The notes under the pieces: generated by a model
What the model was told of the DNA's origin: nothing
Database searches by the model: none
Seen by the model: only the letters and a program-made list of their open reading frames with translations
Assembly (NCBI GenBank): GCA_964396385.1
Contig: CAYNFH010000074.1
Coordinates: 1 to 26,044 of the forward strand
From: CAYNFH01 sp964396385
GTDB taxonomy: Bacteria > Armatimonadota > Chthonomonadetes > Chthonomonadales > CAJBBX01
Direction of reading: 5' to 3'
DNA: 26,044 bases
In this document: positions 16,420-23,476 of the stretch, one piece after another
Layout: the number at the start of each line of letters is the position of its first letter
How positions within the stretch are numbered: the first letter of the stretch is position 1
Program-made: the position numbers and the translations under genes

Positions 16420-16797
16420 TCACTCGTGCTCGTACTCGCTCTGGATCTGCCAGCCCTCTTCGTCCTTGCGAGCGGTGATGATGGCGCGCTTGAAGGTGCC
16501 CTTGCGCTCCATCCAGCCGAGCTCCAGCTTGCGAGTCGCCGCGAAGACCTCATTATCCGGCATCACAAAGTCGGGGCCGCGCACGGCAAAGTCCTTGAGC
16601 GGCTGCGGAGTGATCGGCGAGTGGGAAAGACCCGTGCCCATGCCTTTCTCGGGCACCTCCAGCACCAGAGCAGCGCTGTCCCAGGTATCGGGAATCAGCC
16701 GGATCATGGCGATACAGATCTCCTGCACGTTGGGCGTCTGCCACTGTGCATCGTCCTGCTGCTTGCGTCCGCGCAGCAGACGCCGGAAGAGGCTCAC
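16420..16797 (-). CDS. Small protein of unknown function, possible immunity protein
   Basis: A 125-residue acidic-tailed protein. It starts at GTG (16797) with GGGAGAA six bases upstream. Residues about 25-80 contain IAMIRLIPDTWDSAALVLEVPEKGMG, split here as IAMIRLIPDTW and SAALVLEVPE, and the end reads WQIQSEYEHE. No family is recognised with certainty. Close packing with other small genes, a SUKH-like gene and an ankyrin gene makes an immunity role plausible. No toxin is adjacent. Confidence 0.65.
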   Translation of the reverse strand: MSLFRRLLRGRKQQDDAQWQTPNVQEICIAMIRLIPDTWDSAALVLEVPEKGMGTGLSHSPITPQPLKDFAVRGPDFVMPDNEVFAATRKLELGWMERKGTFKRAIITARKDEEGWQIQSEYEHE

Positions 16798-16823
16798 GGA
16801 TTTTTCTCCCTATTTTCAGTCTA

Positions 16824-17018
16824 TCACGGCCTGGCGCCCGCCGCGCGGAGTACCTTGACCACCGCGCTGTGATCCTGCCGACGCTTCCCAAGCGCGAACG
16901 ACATGGCAGTGAAGCCGCGGTCATCCTTTGCGTTTGCTTTCGCGCCTCGCGCAATCAGCAGCTTCAACACGTCGGAATGGTTGTCTCTCGCCGCGAGCAT
17001 CAGCGGCGTCGTTCTCAT
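16824..17018 (-). CDS. Short ankyrin-repeat protein or truncated remnant
   Basis: A 64-residue frame starting MRTTPLMLAARDNHSD, which gives two ankyrin units (LKLLIARGAKANAKDD and VVKVLRAAGARP). Its ATG overlaps the preceding stop codon as ATGA, which suggests translational coupling. A stand-alone two-repeat ankyrin protein is unusually small, and the first repeat begins at its core (TPLMLAA) without a cap, so this may be the 3' end of a longer gene joined behind the membrane protein gene. The frame runs further upstream but there reads as a shadow of that gene. Confidence 0.6.
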   Translation of the reverse strand: MRTTPLMLAARDNHSDVLKLLIARGAKANAKDDRGFTAMSFALGKRRQDHSAVVKVLRAAGARP

Positions 17019-17404
17019 GCCGCAGTGGTGGCTCCCTGGGTATACGTCCAGCCCGCGAAGACCGCCGTGCCGATGACCAGCGCGATACCAGCCGCCAGCC
17101 ATACGCTCACTACCTGTGCGGCGACCAGCCCCACTACTGCGCACAGAACGGCCCACGCAGCAAGCGGAATGATGACGGCGAGCAGCGCGCCCAGCACGCC
17201 GAGTTTATTCCGGTTTTCCTGCGACGGAACGTACTCCTGCATGATCCATGCTCCGTCTCTTACAGTCCCCGGCACGTTGATGCGCAGCCGAAGCTGCCCG
17301 AGGAACGCGTCCACGCTGCCCTCGCTCGCCTCACGATTCGGGAGCACCACCTCGTGCCAGCCGGGGTGTACCCGGGCGGTCTGCTCGCCCTTCCTTCGGT
17401 ACAA
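17015..17404 (-). CDS. Small protein with two C-terminal membrane spans
   Basis: A 129-residue protein. The first 65 residues are soluble and strand-rich (HEVVLPNREASEG, FLGQLRLRINVPG). Two membrane spans follow, about 68-93 (LGVLGALLAVIIPLAAWAVL) and about 96-118 (VSVWLAAGIALVIGTAVFAG). No family recognised. The start is uncertain: TTG at 17404, nine bases after the SUKH-like gene stop, is the best fit to the open frame, though it lacks a strong ribosome-binding site. It sits in a run of minus-strand genes with tight spacing. Confidence 0.6.
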   Translation of the reverse strand: MYRRKGEQTARVHPGWHEVVLPNREASEGSVDAFLGQLRLRINVPGTVRDGAWIMQEYVPSQENRNKLGVLGALLAVIIPLAAWAVLCAVVGLVAAQVVSVWLAAGIALVIGTAVFAGWTYTQGATTAA

Positions 17405-17413
17405 GTGGTGGCG

Positions 17414-17983
17414 TCAGCCCTGGACGGCGGATGCCCTCAGACGCGCCAGCTCGCAACCCCAGAAGGTATCCTCCTGCAGGGCGACGGGATCCATGGCCCC
17501 AAGCTGTTGCTCCAGCAGGTCTATTTCTTCCTGCGTGACCTCCCCGTCCAGCCAGGCATCTTCCCCACGGAGCTTCGTCACGCGCTCCACCAGCTCCGCG
17601 TAGACCAGCAGGAACTCCAACAGCGCGCCGGCAGACGAGTTCATGAGCTCGGGCGCGAATGCCCGCTCATGATCGAGGCAAACTATATTGCCGGTTTCCG
17701 CATCCATGCAAACGGGGCTTCCCACATCGTCCGAGCCGGCGACGCGGTACTGGTGAAAGGAGGAGGGCAGGTTCCAGAGATCGGCCGCGGTGCACAGCGC
17801 GCCAGCGGGTGCTGTGAAGCTCAGGAACGGGGCGGCATCTTCTGGCAGCCCCGCCTCGGTGAGCAGGCGCCGGGAACCGGCATCTATATTCAGCCCGGCG
17901 AGAGCAGTTGGCGGCAGAGGTGTCAGCCCGGGCGCATCGGACAGCGCAGCCCAGCGCCGCACGAAATCCGCTGGATCGATCAT
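17414..17983 (-). CDS. SUKH-like immunity-type protein
   Basis: A 189-residue protein. The order of features matches the SUKH-4 group: an N-terminal helix (MIDPADFVRRWAAL), then LTEAGLP and APFLSF, a glycine-rich section with VGSPVCMDAETGNIVCLDHE (central strands), then NSSAGALLEFLLVYAEL. SUKH proteins are the commonest immunity proteins of bacterial polymorphic toxin systems and neutralise nuclease or deaminase toxins by binding. GGGAGAG lies before the ATG at 17983. It is the first of a tight minus-strand run. Recognition is from memory of the pattern, so the subgroup is less certain than the superfamily. Confidence 0.68.
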   Translation of the reverse strand: MIDPADFVRRWAALSDAPGLTPLPPTALAGLNIDAGSRRLLTEAGLPEDAAPFLSFTAPAGALCTAADLWNLPSSFHQYRVAGSDDVGSPVCMDAETGNIVCLDHERAFAPELMNSSAGALLEFLLVYAELVERVTKLRGEDAWLDGEVTQEEIDLLEQQLGAMDPVALQEDTFWGCELARLRASAVQG

Positions 17984-18022
17984 GCTTTCTCTCCCGAATG
18001 CAGGCGCGCTGGCGCTGGGACC

Positions 18023-19639
18023 TCATGGAGGCGTCCGCAGGGGCAAGCCGTCGGCCGTTACATTGCCGTACCACTCGAACCTGTCCGCATGCGGATCATA
18101 CCTCCACACCTTGTACCACTTGCGCCTATCCAGAGTACCGCCAAGGACCCGCAGGTCGGCCAGGCCGTCATGATCTACGTCCAGCACCTCAAAGCTATCG
18201 GTACCGGGCTGGAGCGGCACACCGTTGCGCATCTCGAATGACTGCAGCAGCCGGCTCTCGTCCTCGGAGTAGACGGCCACGTGGTAATAGTGTCCGCTCA
18301 CCGCCATGGGAGCGTATAACCTGATCACAAAGGTAGGTCCGTTCGGACCAACCTTCACTCTCCTGGAGAGGACGGGATCTCCCCAGCTCCCGGCGTGATC
18401 CGGCAAGGGCTCCTCGAGCGGGATGACGTTGCGCAATCTCCGCTCCCGCTCCAACTCCGCGGCATGCTCCTGCGCCCATCGCTTCCAGCGGCCAAGATAC
18501 TCCTCCTCCCGCTCCTTGTACGCCGGAATGCTCGGGTAGAAAGCGTTGCCGGTGGACGCGTCCAGCGCGGTGACAACCATGTAGCGGACGCCCGGATCGG
18601 GGTCGTCCAGATTCAAAACCAGGAAGGGCACGCTGGCACGGTCGCCGAGCACGCGCAGCGAATGAGCGGCAGCCTCGCGAATGTCCGCGTTCCGGCTGTC
18701 CAGGGCGGAGATAAGCTGCGTTAGGGCGAGGCGGTTTCGGTACTGGCTCAGCACAGCGGCGATTTCCGGCTGGGGGCGCTCGGCCATCTCGGCGCAGAGC
18801 GGAAGGATAGCCGCCGGCATCTGCAGTGCGCCGGCTGTCACCAAGGCCTGGACGCGGACCTCCGGGTCCCTGTCTGCGCGCAGCTTGAGCACCGCCGGGG
18901 CGATCTGATCATTCACGAGCTCTTCCAGGTCGGCGCCCTCGTGCAGATAGGACCTGAGCTGCCGCTCGGCGGTGTTGGCCCCGCCGTGGAGGAGAGGACC
19001 AATCTCGGCGATGCGCCGCAGGCACGCCAGCTTCACCTGAGCGTCTCCCGCCAGGCCGCCGACGAGATAGCTCAGCACCCGGCGCAGCGGCGTGTTTGCC
19101 GGGTTGAGATGAGCCTCGGTAGTGCTGCCCAGCGGGATCTTGGGGCCGCGATAGGAGGCAGGCTCAAAGAGGTTGCGGACATCACTTCCGGGGCCGGAGT
19201 CCAGAAAGACCATCACACGCTCCCCCGCACGCAGGTCCGTGTACTCCACTTCATCGACTCCCGGACCCGGAGCCCGCTTTGGAAACTCGATGCGTATGCG
19301 TTTGGGCAGCGCCGAACCTTTGATCTGTTTCTCGATGGTGAAGTTGGCAGAAAGCGTATAGACCGCAGCCGCGCCATGCGAGCCGCCGAAGGACGATTCT
19401 CCCTTGCCCGGCCAGGGGGAGACGGACGTGACGGCGCCCACGCAGATGGCCGGCGCCCACTGCACGAGGTCCGGCAACGGGCGGAGCGCAACAGGGATGG
19501 AGCCGCTCGGAGTGGCGAGCATGCAGCCTGCCAGCAGGAGCGCGCACCGGAGCGTGCCCGCACGGCCACGCTCGGCCACTGTTCGAATGCTTGCCGCAAC
19601 GAATCTGAACGCCAGCGGTGCGAAACAGTCCGCAGACAA
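18023..19639 (-). CDS. Exported HEAT-repeat protein, possible lipoprotein
   Basis: A protein of about 538 residues. The hydrophobic segment CALLLAGC contains a lipobox-like LLAGC, so it may be a lipoprotein. After a beta-rich part (IEKQIKGSALPKRIRIEF, GERVMVFLDSG), HEAT-type helical pairs appear: DPEVRVQALVTAGAL, RNADIREAAAHSLRVLGD and DPDPGVRYMVVTALDAS. The C terminus has an FG-GAP-like calcium loop, DVDHDGLADLRVLGG. The TTG start at 19639 is chosen for the strong AAAGGAGAAGG just upstream; a GTG at 19579 would give a classical 18-residue lipoprotein signal but has no ribosome-binding site. It is divergent from the AhpD-like gene. Probable role is protein binding outside the inner membrane. 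Confidence 0.75.
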   Translation of the reverse strand: MSADCFAPLAFRFVAASIRTVAERGRAGTLRCALLLAGCMLATPSGSIPVALRPLPDLVQWAPAICVGAVTSVSPWPGKGESSFGGSHGAAAVYTLSANFTIEKQIKGSALPKRIRIEFPKRAPGPGVDEVEYTDLRAGERVMVFLDSGPGSDVRNLFEPASYRGPKIPLGSTTEAHLNPANTPLRRVLSYLVGGLAGDAQVKLACLRRIAEIGPLLHGGANTAERQLRSYLHEGADLEELVNDQIAPAVLKLRADRDPEVRVQALVTAGALQMPAAILPLCAEMAERPQPEIAAVLSQYRNRLALTQLISALDSRNADIREAAAHSLRVLGDRASVPFLVLNLDDPDPGVRYMVVTALDASTGNAFYPSIPAYKEREEEYLGRWKRWAQEHAAELERERRLRNVIPLEEPLPDHAGSWGDPVLSRRVKVGPNGPTFVIRLYAPMAVSGHYYHVAVYSEDESRLLQSFEMRNGVPLQPGTDSFEVLDVDHDGLADLRVLGGTLDRRKWYKVWRYDPHADRFEWYGNVTADGLPLRTPP

Positions 19640-19881
19640 TACCTTCTCCTTTCGAGGAGGCGTTCGCTCAGGCGGTGGGAGTGCCTCGCGCCTCACCCTG
19701 TTGGTTTCAGGTCTGCAGACATTGGTTCACTGCCGCAACGCGGGAAACCTTGCCGGAAGCCTCCCCGTCCTACCGACTGCGGACGGGATACCGGCTCCGG
19801 CGGCCCGAGCTTCGATGCATCCGGTTCAGCTTCGATGCCGTGTGCCAGGAGTCCGTAGTTTGCTGAGGAGGGATGAGCTCT

Positions 19882-20340
19882 ATGCAGCCCCGATTGGACC
19901 TTGCCCGTATCGACCCGCAGGCGGTTGGCGCGATGCGCGGCCTGCAGGGATACGTGGACAAGAGCGGCCTGGACCGCAGGCTGATCGAACTGGTGAAAAT
20001 GCGCGCATCCCAGATCAATGGATGCGCCTACTGCATCGACATGCACAGCAAGGATGCGCGCGCGCTGGGTGAAACGGAGCAGCGCCTGTATGGGCTCTCG
20101 GCCTGGCGCGAAACGCCCTTCTACACGGAACGGGAGCGCGCGGCGCTGGAATGGACGGAGGCGCTGACTCTCATCGCGGATAGTGGCGCGCCGGACGAGG
20201 TCTTTGAGCAGGTGCGCCAGCAGTTTACAGAGGACGAGCTGGTCGCGCTCACCCTGGCGGTGGTGGCCATCAACGGATGGAACCGCATCGCGATAGGATT
20301 CCGGGCGGTCCCCGGCTCCTATAAGCCCTCCGGCGGATAG
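19882..20340 (+). CDS. AhpD-like carboxymuconolactone decarboxylase family protein
   Basis: A 152-residue protein with the AhpD core motif: a glutamate in RLIELVKMRAS and then C48-x2-C51-x3-H55 (INGCAYCIDMHSK). The two cysteines act as a redox pair in peroxide reduction in the AhpD branch. The rest fits a single-domain, helix-rich alkylhydroperoxidase-type protein (LTLAVVAINGWNRIAIGF near the end, split as LTLAVVAING and WNRIAIGF). ATG 19882 has AGGAGG ten bases upstream; ATG 19873 is only one base from it and less likely. The last 22 bases overlap the rhodanese remnant on the other strand. Confidence 0.9.
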   Translation: MQPRLDLARIDPQAVGAMRGLQGYVDKSGLDRRLIELVKMRASQINGCAYCIDMHSKDARALGETEQRLYGLSAWRETPFYTERERAALEWTEALTLIADSGAPDEVFEQVRQQFTEDELVALTLAVVAINGWNRIAIGFRAVPGSYKPSGG

Positions 20341-20420
20341 CCCACAGCTTCAGCCGGCACATCGATCGTTGTGAGCGGCTCGCCGTCTGCCATCAGCCGC
20401 GCCAACTCCTGCGGACTCAC
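20319..20420 (-). pseudogene. Truncated rhodanese-like gene
   Basis: A 33-codon frame from GTG (20420) reads SPQELARLMADGEPLTTIDV, the typical opening of a rhodanese domain (sPxEL, then DaGEplxxIDV), and then loses similarity and stops. The rest of the domain, including the catalytic cysteine loop, is missing. A good ribosome-binding site (AGGAGG, about six to twelve bases upstream) is still in place, which shows that this was once a real gene start. Confidence 0.55.
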
Positions 20421-20545
20421 TCCTGACCTCCTCCTGGGCGTAGCATTAACCTCCGTTATGCACTCGGCAGGGGGAACGCGCCACCCGGAAGAGGAATCCT
20501 GGCCGGGAATCGCTTCTTGCCTGTCCCCCGCAAGGGAGGAACGAA

Positions 20546-22816
20546 ATGGACATCCGATTACAACCCGTGTGGCCGATCCCGCAGGAGATGATCCTGAGGG
20601 ATACGGCCATGGCGCTTGAGAATGCGGCTGTGGTCGTCCCGAGGGAGGCCGAGACGGTAGATCTCGCGCCGGCATATCTGTTCGCCGATGTGGCGGCCGA
20701 CGAGCTCGGAATTGCCCTGCCGGTTGTCCGTGGCGGCGCACCGTCCGGCAGAACGCCGATAAGCGTCCAGATCGCGGATCGGCCCGGAGCAGCGCCCGCC
20801 CCTTCGAGCCTGCCAGGCGCCGAGGGATATCTCCTCCAGGTGGACCCGGCAGGCGCAACCGTCCTCGGCCGCGACCTGCGCGGCGCCTTCTACGGCGTCT
20901 CGACCCTCCTGCAGCTTGCGGAGCGCCGCGGCCGGCAGGTGGTGCTGCGGGGTGCGGAGATCCGCGACTGGCCCTACAAACCGGTGCGCATGGTGCACCT
21001 CTACCTGCCCGGCACGGACCACCTGGGTTACGCCCGGCGCTACATGCGCGACTTCCTCCTGCGCTACAAGTACAACGGCCTCTTCGTGGAGATTGGAGGG
21101 GGCGTGCGGCTGAGAAGCCGGCCGGAGATCGCGGTGGGCTGGCGGCGCTTTGTGGACGAGCTGTGCGCGATCGGCGACACCGGCCCGATCTATGGCGAGC
21201 ACGTGCCGCTGGGGCCGCAGCGCCGGTTTGCCGCCTCCGTGCACACCCACCTGGCGGACGGGCGGTACATTGAGCCGGACGAGCTGCAGCGGCTGGCGGA
21301 GTGGGCGCGCGAATACGCGCTGGACTTCGTGCCGGAGATCCAGGGGCTGTCCCACTCCTACTACCTCGCGAGCGTCTATCGCGAGATCGCGGAGCTGCCG
21401 GAAGCCGACTTCCCGGACTCCTACTGCCCGCTGGATCCCCGCTCGTACGAGATTCTGTTCGACGTGATGGGCGCCTGCATCGAGCTTACCGGATGCCGGA
21501 GCGTCCACATCGGCCACGACGAGTGGCGGGCCGGCGGGCTCTGTCCCCGGTGCCGGGAGCGGGACACCGGCGAGCTCTTCGGAGAGGACGTGCTCCGGAT
21601 CGCCTCGTGGCTGCGGGAACGCGGGCTGGGCGTCTGGATGTGGGGAGATCACCTTGTTCCCATCCATAACGGGGTCGGCGGCAGCCACGACAACGGGAAG
21701 GTCTGGTACGACCATCCCCAGACGCTGAAGGCGGGCCGGATGATCGCCGGGGGCGCGCCCGACATCACCATCCTCAACTGGAGCTGGAGCTTCGGGGAGA
21801 CGGACTCGGACAGGGTGCTCCAGGACCTGGGATACCGTCAGATTTACGGCAACTTCGACGGCTTCCGGTTCCCCGGCTGGCCCCTTCGCAGCGAGGCGGA
21901 GGGCGTGCTGGGGGCAGAGGTATCGTCCTGGTGCGCCTGGGAAGACTTCGAGCTGGGGATGATCCACTACCCGTCCGCGATCTACTCGGCGAATCTCCTC
22001 TGGTCGAGCCACTGGCCGGAGCCCGTGGAGGCGCGAGAGCTTGCCGCCCGCCAGGCGCCAAAGCTGCGGGACCACATGCGGCGGTCCTGGGAGAAGCCCC
22101 GGCTGTGGAGCGTGGCGGTCCTGCCGGAGCGGAAAAGGACTATCCCGCTGGGCGACGCGCGCAACGCCTCGGTCAAGGCGGAGCGGTGGGATCTGAGCGG
22201 AATCCGGCTGGGCCAACAGGAATACGGCGGCGTCCCGTTCGAGATCGCCGGTCCGAACGCGGAGGGCGGCGGAATCGGCGTGGTTGTCGAGCGGGCTAAA
22301 ACGACGGCGGGAGGCTATCCCTCCGTTTCGCCGGAGATACCGGTCGGCGGCGCCTACGGCAGCCTCCTCTTCTGGCAGGTGGCCGACTCGGAGGGGGCTC
22401 GGCCGATGCACGCCGGGGACGGAACACACTACCCGCGAGAGGCGGCGGAGCTTCTGGGCTGGTACGAGATCCGCTTCGCCGACACCCTCACGCGGCAGGC
22501 GGAGATCCGGTACGGAGAGAACGTGCTCGCCTGGGACCATAGCTGGGGCAACCTGTATCACGCCCGGGAGGTCCCGGCGGGAGAACTGCCGGATGGGAGG
22601 CCGCTCGTGGTGTGGGGCCTGGAGTGGACCAATCCCCGGCCGCATATACCGATCCAATGCATCATCATGCACGGGGCCGGCCCGCTGCCGGAGACGAGGC
22701 CGGAACAGGCCGTATCGGATGCACGGCCCATACTACTGGGGATCACGGCGATTGAGACGCCGAAGTGGGAGGACTTTCGCCCGGACAAGGCCGGGAGGCT
22801 GCCGGGCGTTGATTAG
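20546..22816 (+). CDS. GH20-family beta-N-acetylhexosaminidase-like protein
   Basis: A 756-residue protein. The N-terminal domain (about 20-140) ends in GYLLQVDPAG and LRGAFYGVSTLLQL, the pattern of the GH20 accessory domain. The barrel that follows begins IRDWPYKPVRMVHLYL and carries the paired acids D325-E326 in IGHDEWR, the catalytic Asp-Glu of GH20, which cleaves terminal GlcNAc or GalNAc by substrate-assisted catalysis. The last 230 residues form a beta-rich unit of unknown family. AAGGGAGGA lies five bases before the ATG. No signal peptide is present, so it would act in the cytoplasm on imported sugars unless it leaves by another route. No transporter gene is adjacent. Confidence 0.85.
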   Translation: MDIRLQPVWPIPQEMILRDTAMALENAAVVVPREAETVDLAPAYLFADVAADELGIALPVVRGGAPSGRTPISVQIADRPGAAPAPSSLPGAEGYLLQVDPAGATVLGRDLRGAFYGVSTLLQLAERRGRQVVLRGAEIRDWPYKPVRMVHLYLPGTDHLGYARRYMRDFLLRYKYNGLFVEIGGGVRLRSRPEIAVGWRRFVDELCAIGDTGPIYGEHVPLGPQRRFAASVHTHLADGRYIEPDELQRLAEWAREYALDFVPEIQGLSHSYYLASVYREIAELPEADFPDSYCPLDPRSYEILFDVMGACIELTGCRSVHIGHDEWRAGGLCPRCRERDTGELFGEDVLRIASWLRERGLGVWMWGDHLVPIHNGVGGSHDNGKVWYDHPQTLKAGRMIAGGAPDITILNWSWSFGETDSDRVLQDLGYRQIYGNFDGFRFPGWPLRSEAEGVLGAEVSSWCAWEDFELGMIHYPSAIYSANLLWSSHWPEPVEARELAARQAPKLRDHMRRSWEKPRLWSVAVLPERKRTIPLGDARNASVKAERWDLSGIRLGQQEYGGVPFEIAGPNAEGGGIGVVVERAKTTAGGYPSVSPEIPVGGAYGSLLFWQVADSEGARPMHAGDGTHYPREAAELLGWYEIRFADTLTRQAEIRYGENVLAWDHSWGNLYHAREVPAGELPDGRPLVVWGLEWTNPRPHIPIQCIIMHGAGPLPETRPEQAVSDARPILLGITAIETPKWEDFRPDKAGRLPGVD

Positions 22817-22985
22817 CCGATCCATGGCCAACCGCCCGCCGCGGGCGCGGGAGCGGCGGCGGAGTGCGTTCCCCTGGAGGTGAACCGCCTGGCGCTTCGT
22901 TGCCCCGTAAGCAAGGGAGGCATCGGCTTCCGCATCCAGGCGCGCTCAGCGCGCCCTCCGGTTACCAGCAGACTGGAGACTCTCG

Positions 22986-23063
22986 CCCGGCGACTAAGAT
23001 CGCGGGCAACACAAACACAGTATCTTCGCGGACTCCGGAAAGTACCAAGAACCTGCCGAATGC
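22986..23063 (+). repeat. Dispersed intergenic repeat, copy 2
   Basis: Closely similar to 2366-2446, with shared blocks CCCGGCGACT, ATCGCGGGCAAC and TTCGCGGACTCCGGAAAGTA. The second hairpin is degenerate here (the left arm of AGTCCGC is lost), so this copy is probably the older or more decayed one. Confidence 0.7.
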
Positions 23064-23127
23064 GCTCTCGGTCACACTGCCGGTGCCCGCGCACGATACC
23101 GCCGTCATTCACATCACGTGGCGGTGA
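23062..23127 (+). pseudogene. C-terminal remnant of an exported enzyme gene
   Basis: Directly after repeat copy 2 the frame reads ALSVTLPVPAHDTAVIHITW and stops at 23127. Short beta-strand endings of the form vxLPaxxTaVixI are typical of the last strand of glycosidase beta domains. The rest of the gene is missing, so the repeat marks the edge of a deletion or replacement. Evidence is short and the call is tentative. Confidence 0.35.
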
Positions 23128-23172
23128 ACCAGGGGGAGCACCCCGGAAAAGCGGTAGAGGGCGGACCAAGAG

Positions 23173-23463
23173 ATGAGACACTACCTGCTGTTCTACGACG
23201 TGGTGGATAACTACGTGGAGCGCCGCAAGCCGTACAGGGCGGAGCATCTGGCCTATGGCCGCGAGGCATGCTCGCGTGGCGAGCTGCTGCTGGGCGGCGC
23301 GCTCGCGGATCCGGTGGATGGGGCCGTACTGCTCTTCCGCGGGGATTCGCCGGCGGTCGCGGAGGGCTTCGCCCAGGCCGATCCCTACGTGCTGAACGGC
23401 CTGGTGACGCGGTGGCGGGTCCGGGAGTGGACGATCGTAGTGGGGGAGCCCGCGCTGTTGTGA
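23173..23463 (+). CDS. YciI-like (YCII-related) protein
   Basis: A 96-residue protein with the alpha/beta ferredoxin-like layout of the YCII family: MRHYLLFYDVV (strand 1), RAEHLAYGREACSRGELLLGGAL (helix, conserved His in AEHL, then a strand), GAVLLFRGDSPAVAEGFAQADPYV (strand, helix, conserved Asp-Pro), and VREWTIVVG (last strand). Family members are small, probably enzymatic, mostly of unknown substrate. The ribosome-binding site is weak (AAGAG). It ends 13 bases before the beta-helix protein gene. Confidence 0.85.
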   Translation: MRHYLLFYDVVDNYVERRKPYRAEHLAYGREACSRGELLLGGALADPVDGAVLLFRGDSPAVAEGFAQADPYVLNGLVTRWRVREWTIVVGEPALL

Positions 23464-23476
23464 GGCGGCAGGACCG

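Larger units (their letters stand above)
22817..23172 (+). other. Intergenic stretch with repeat copy 2 and a remnant
   Basis: About 356 bases between the GH20 and YciI-like genes hold no intact gene. Copy 2 of the dispersed repeat (22986-23063) and a short coding remnant (23062-23127) are listed separately. The part before 22985 is GC-rich with nothing recognised. Confidence 0.6.

Noticed and set aside
20558..22672. A 704-codon open frame on the minus strand
   Set aside because: It is the complement of the GH20-type gene; GC-rich third positions leave the antisense frame open, and the translation has no family features.
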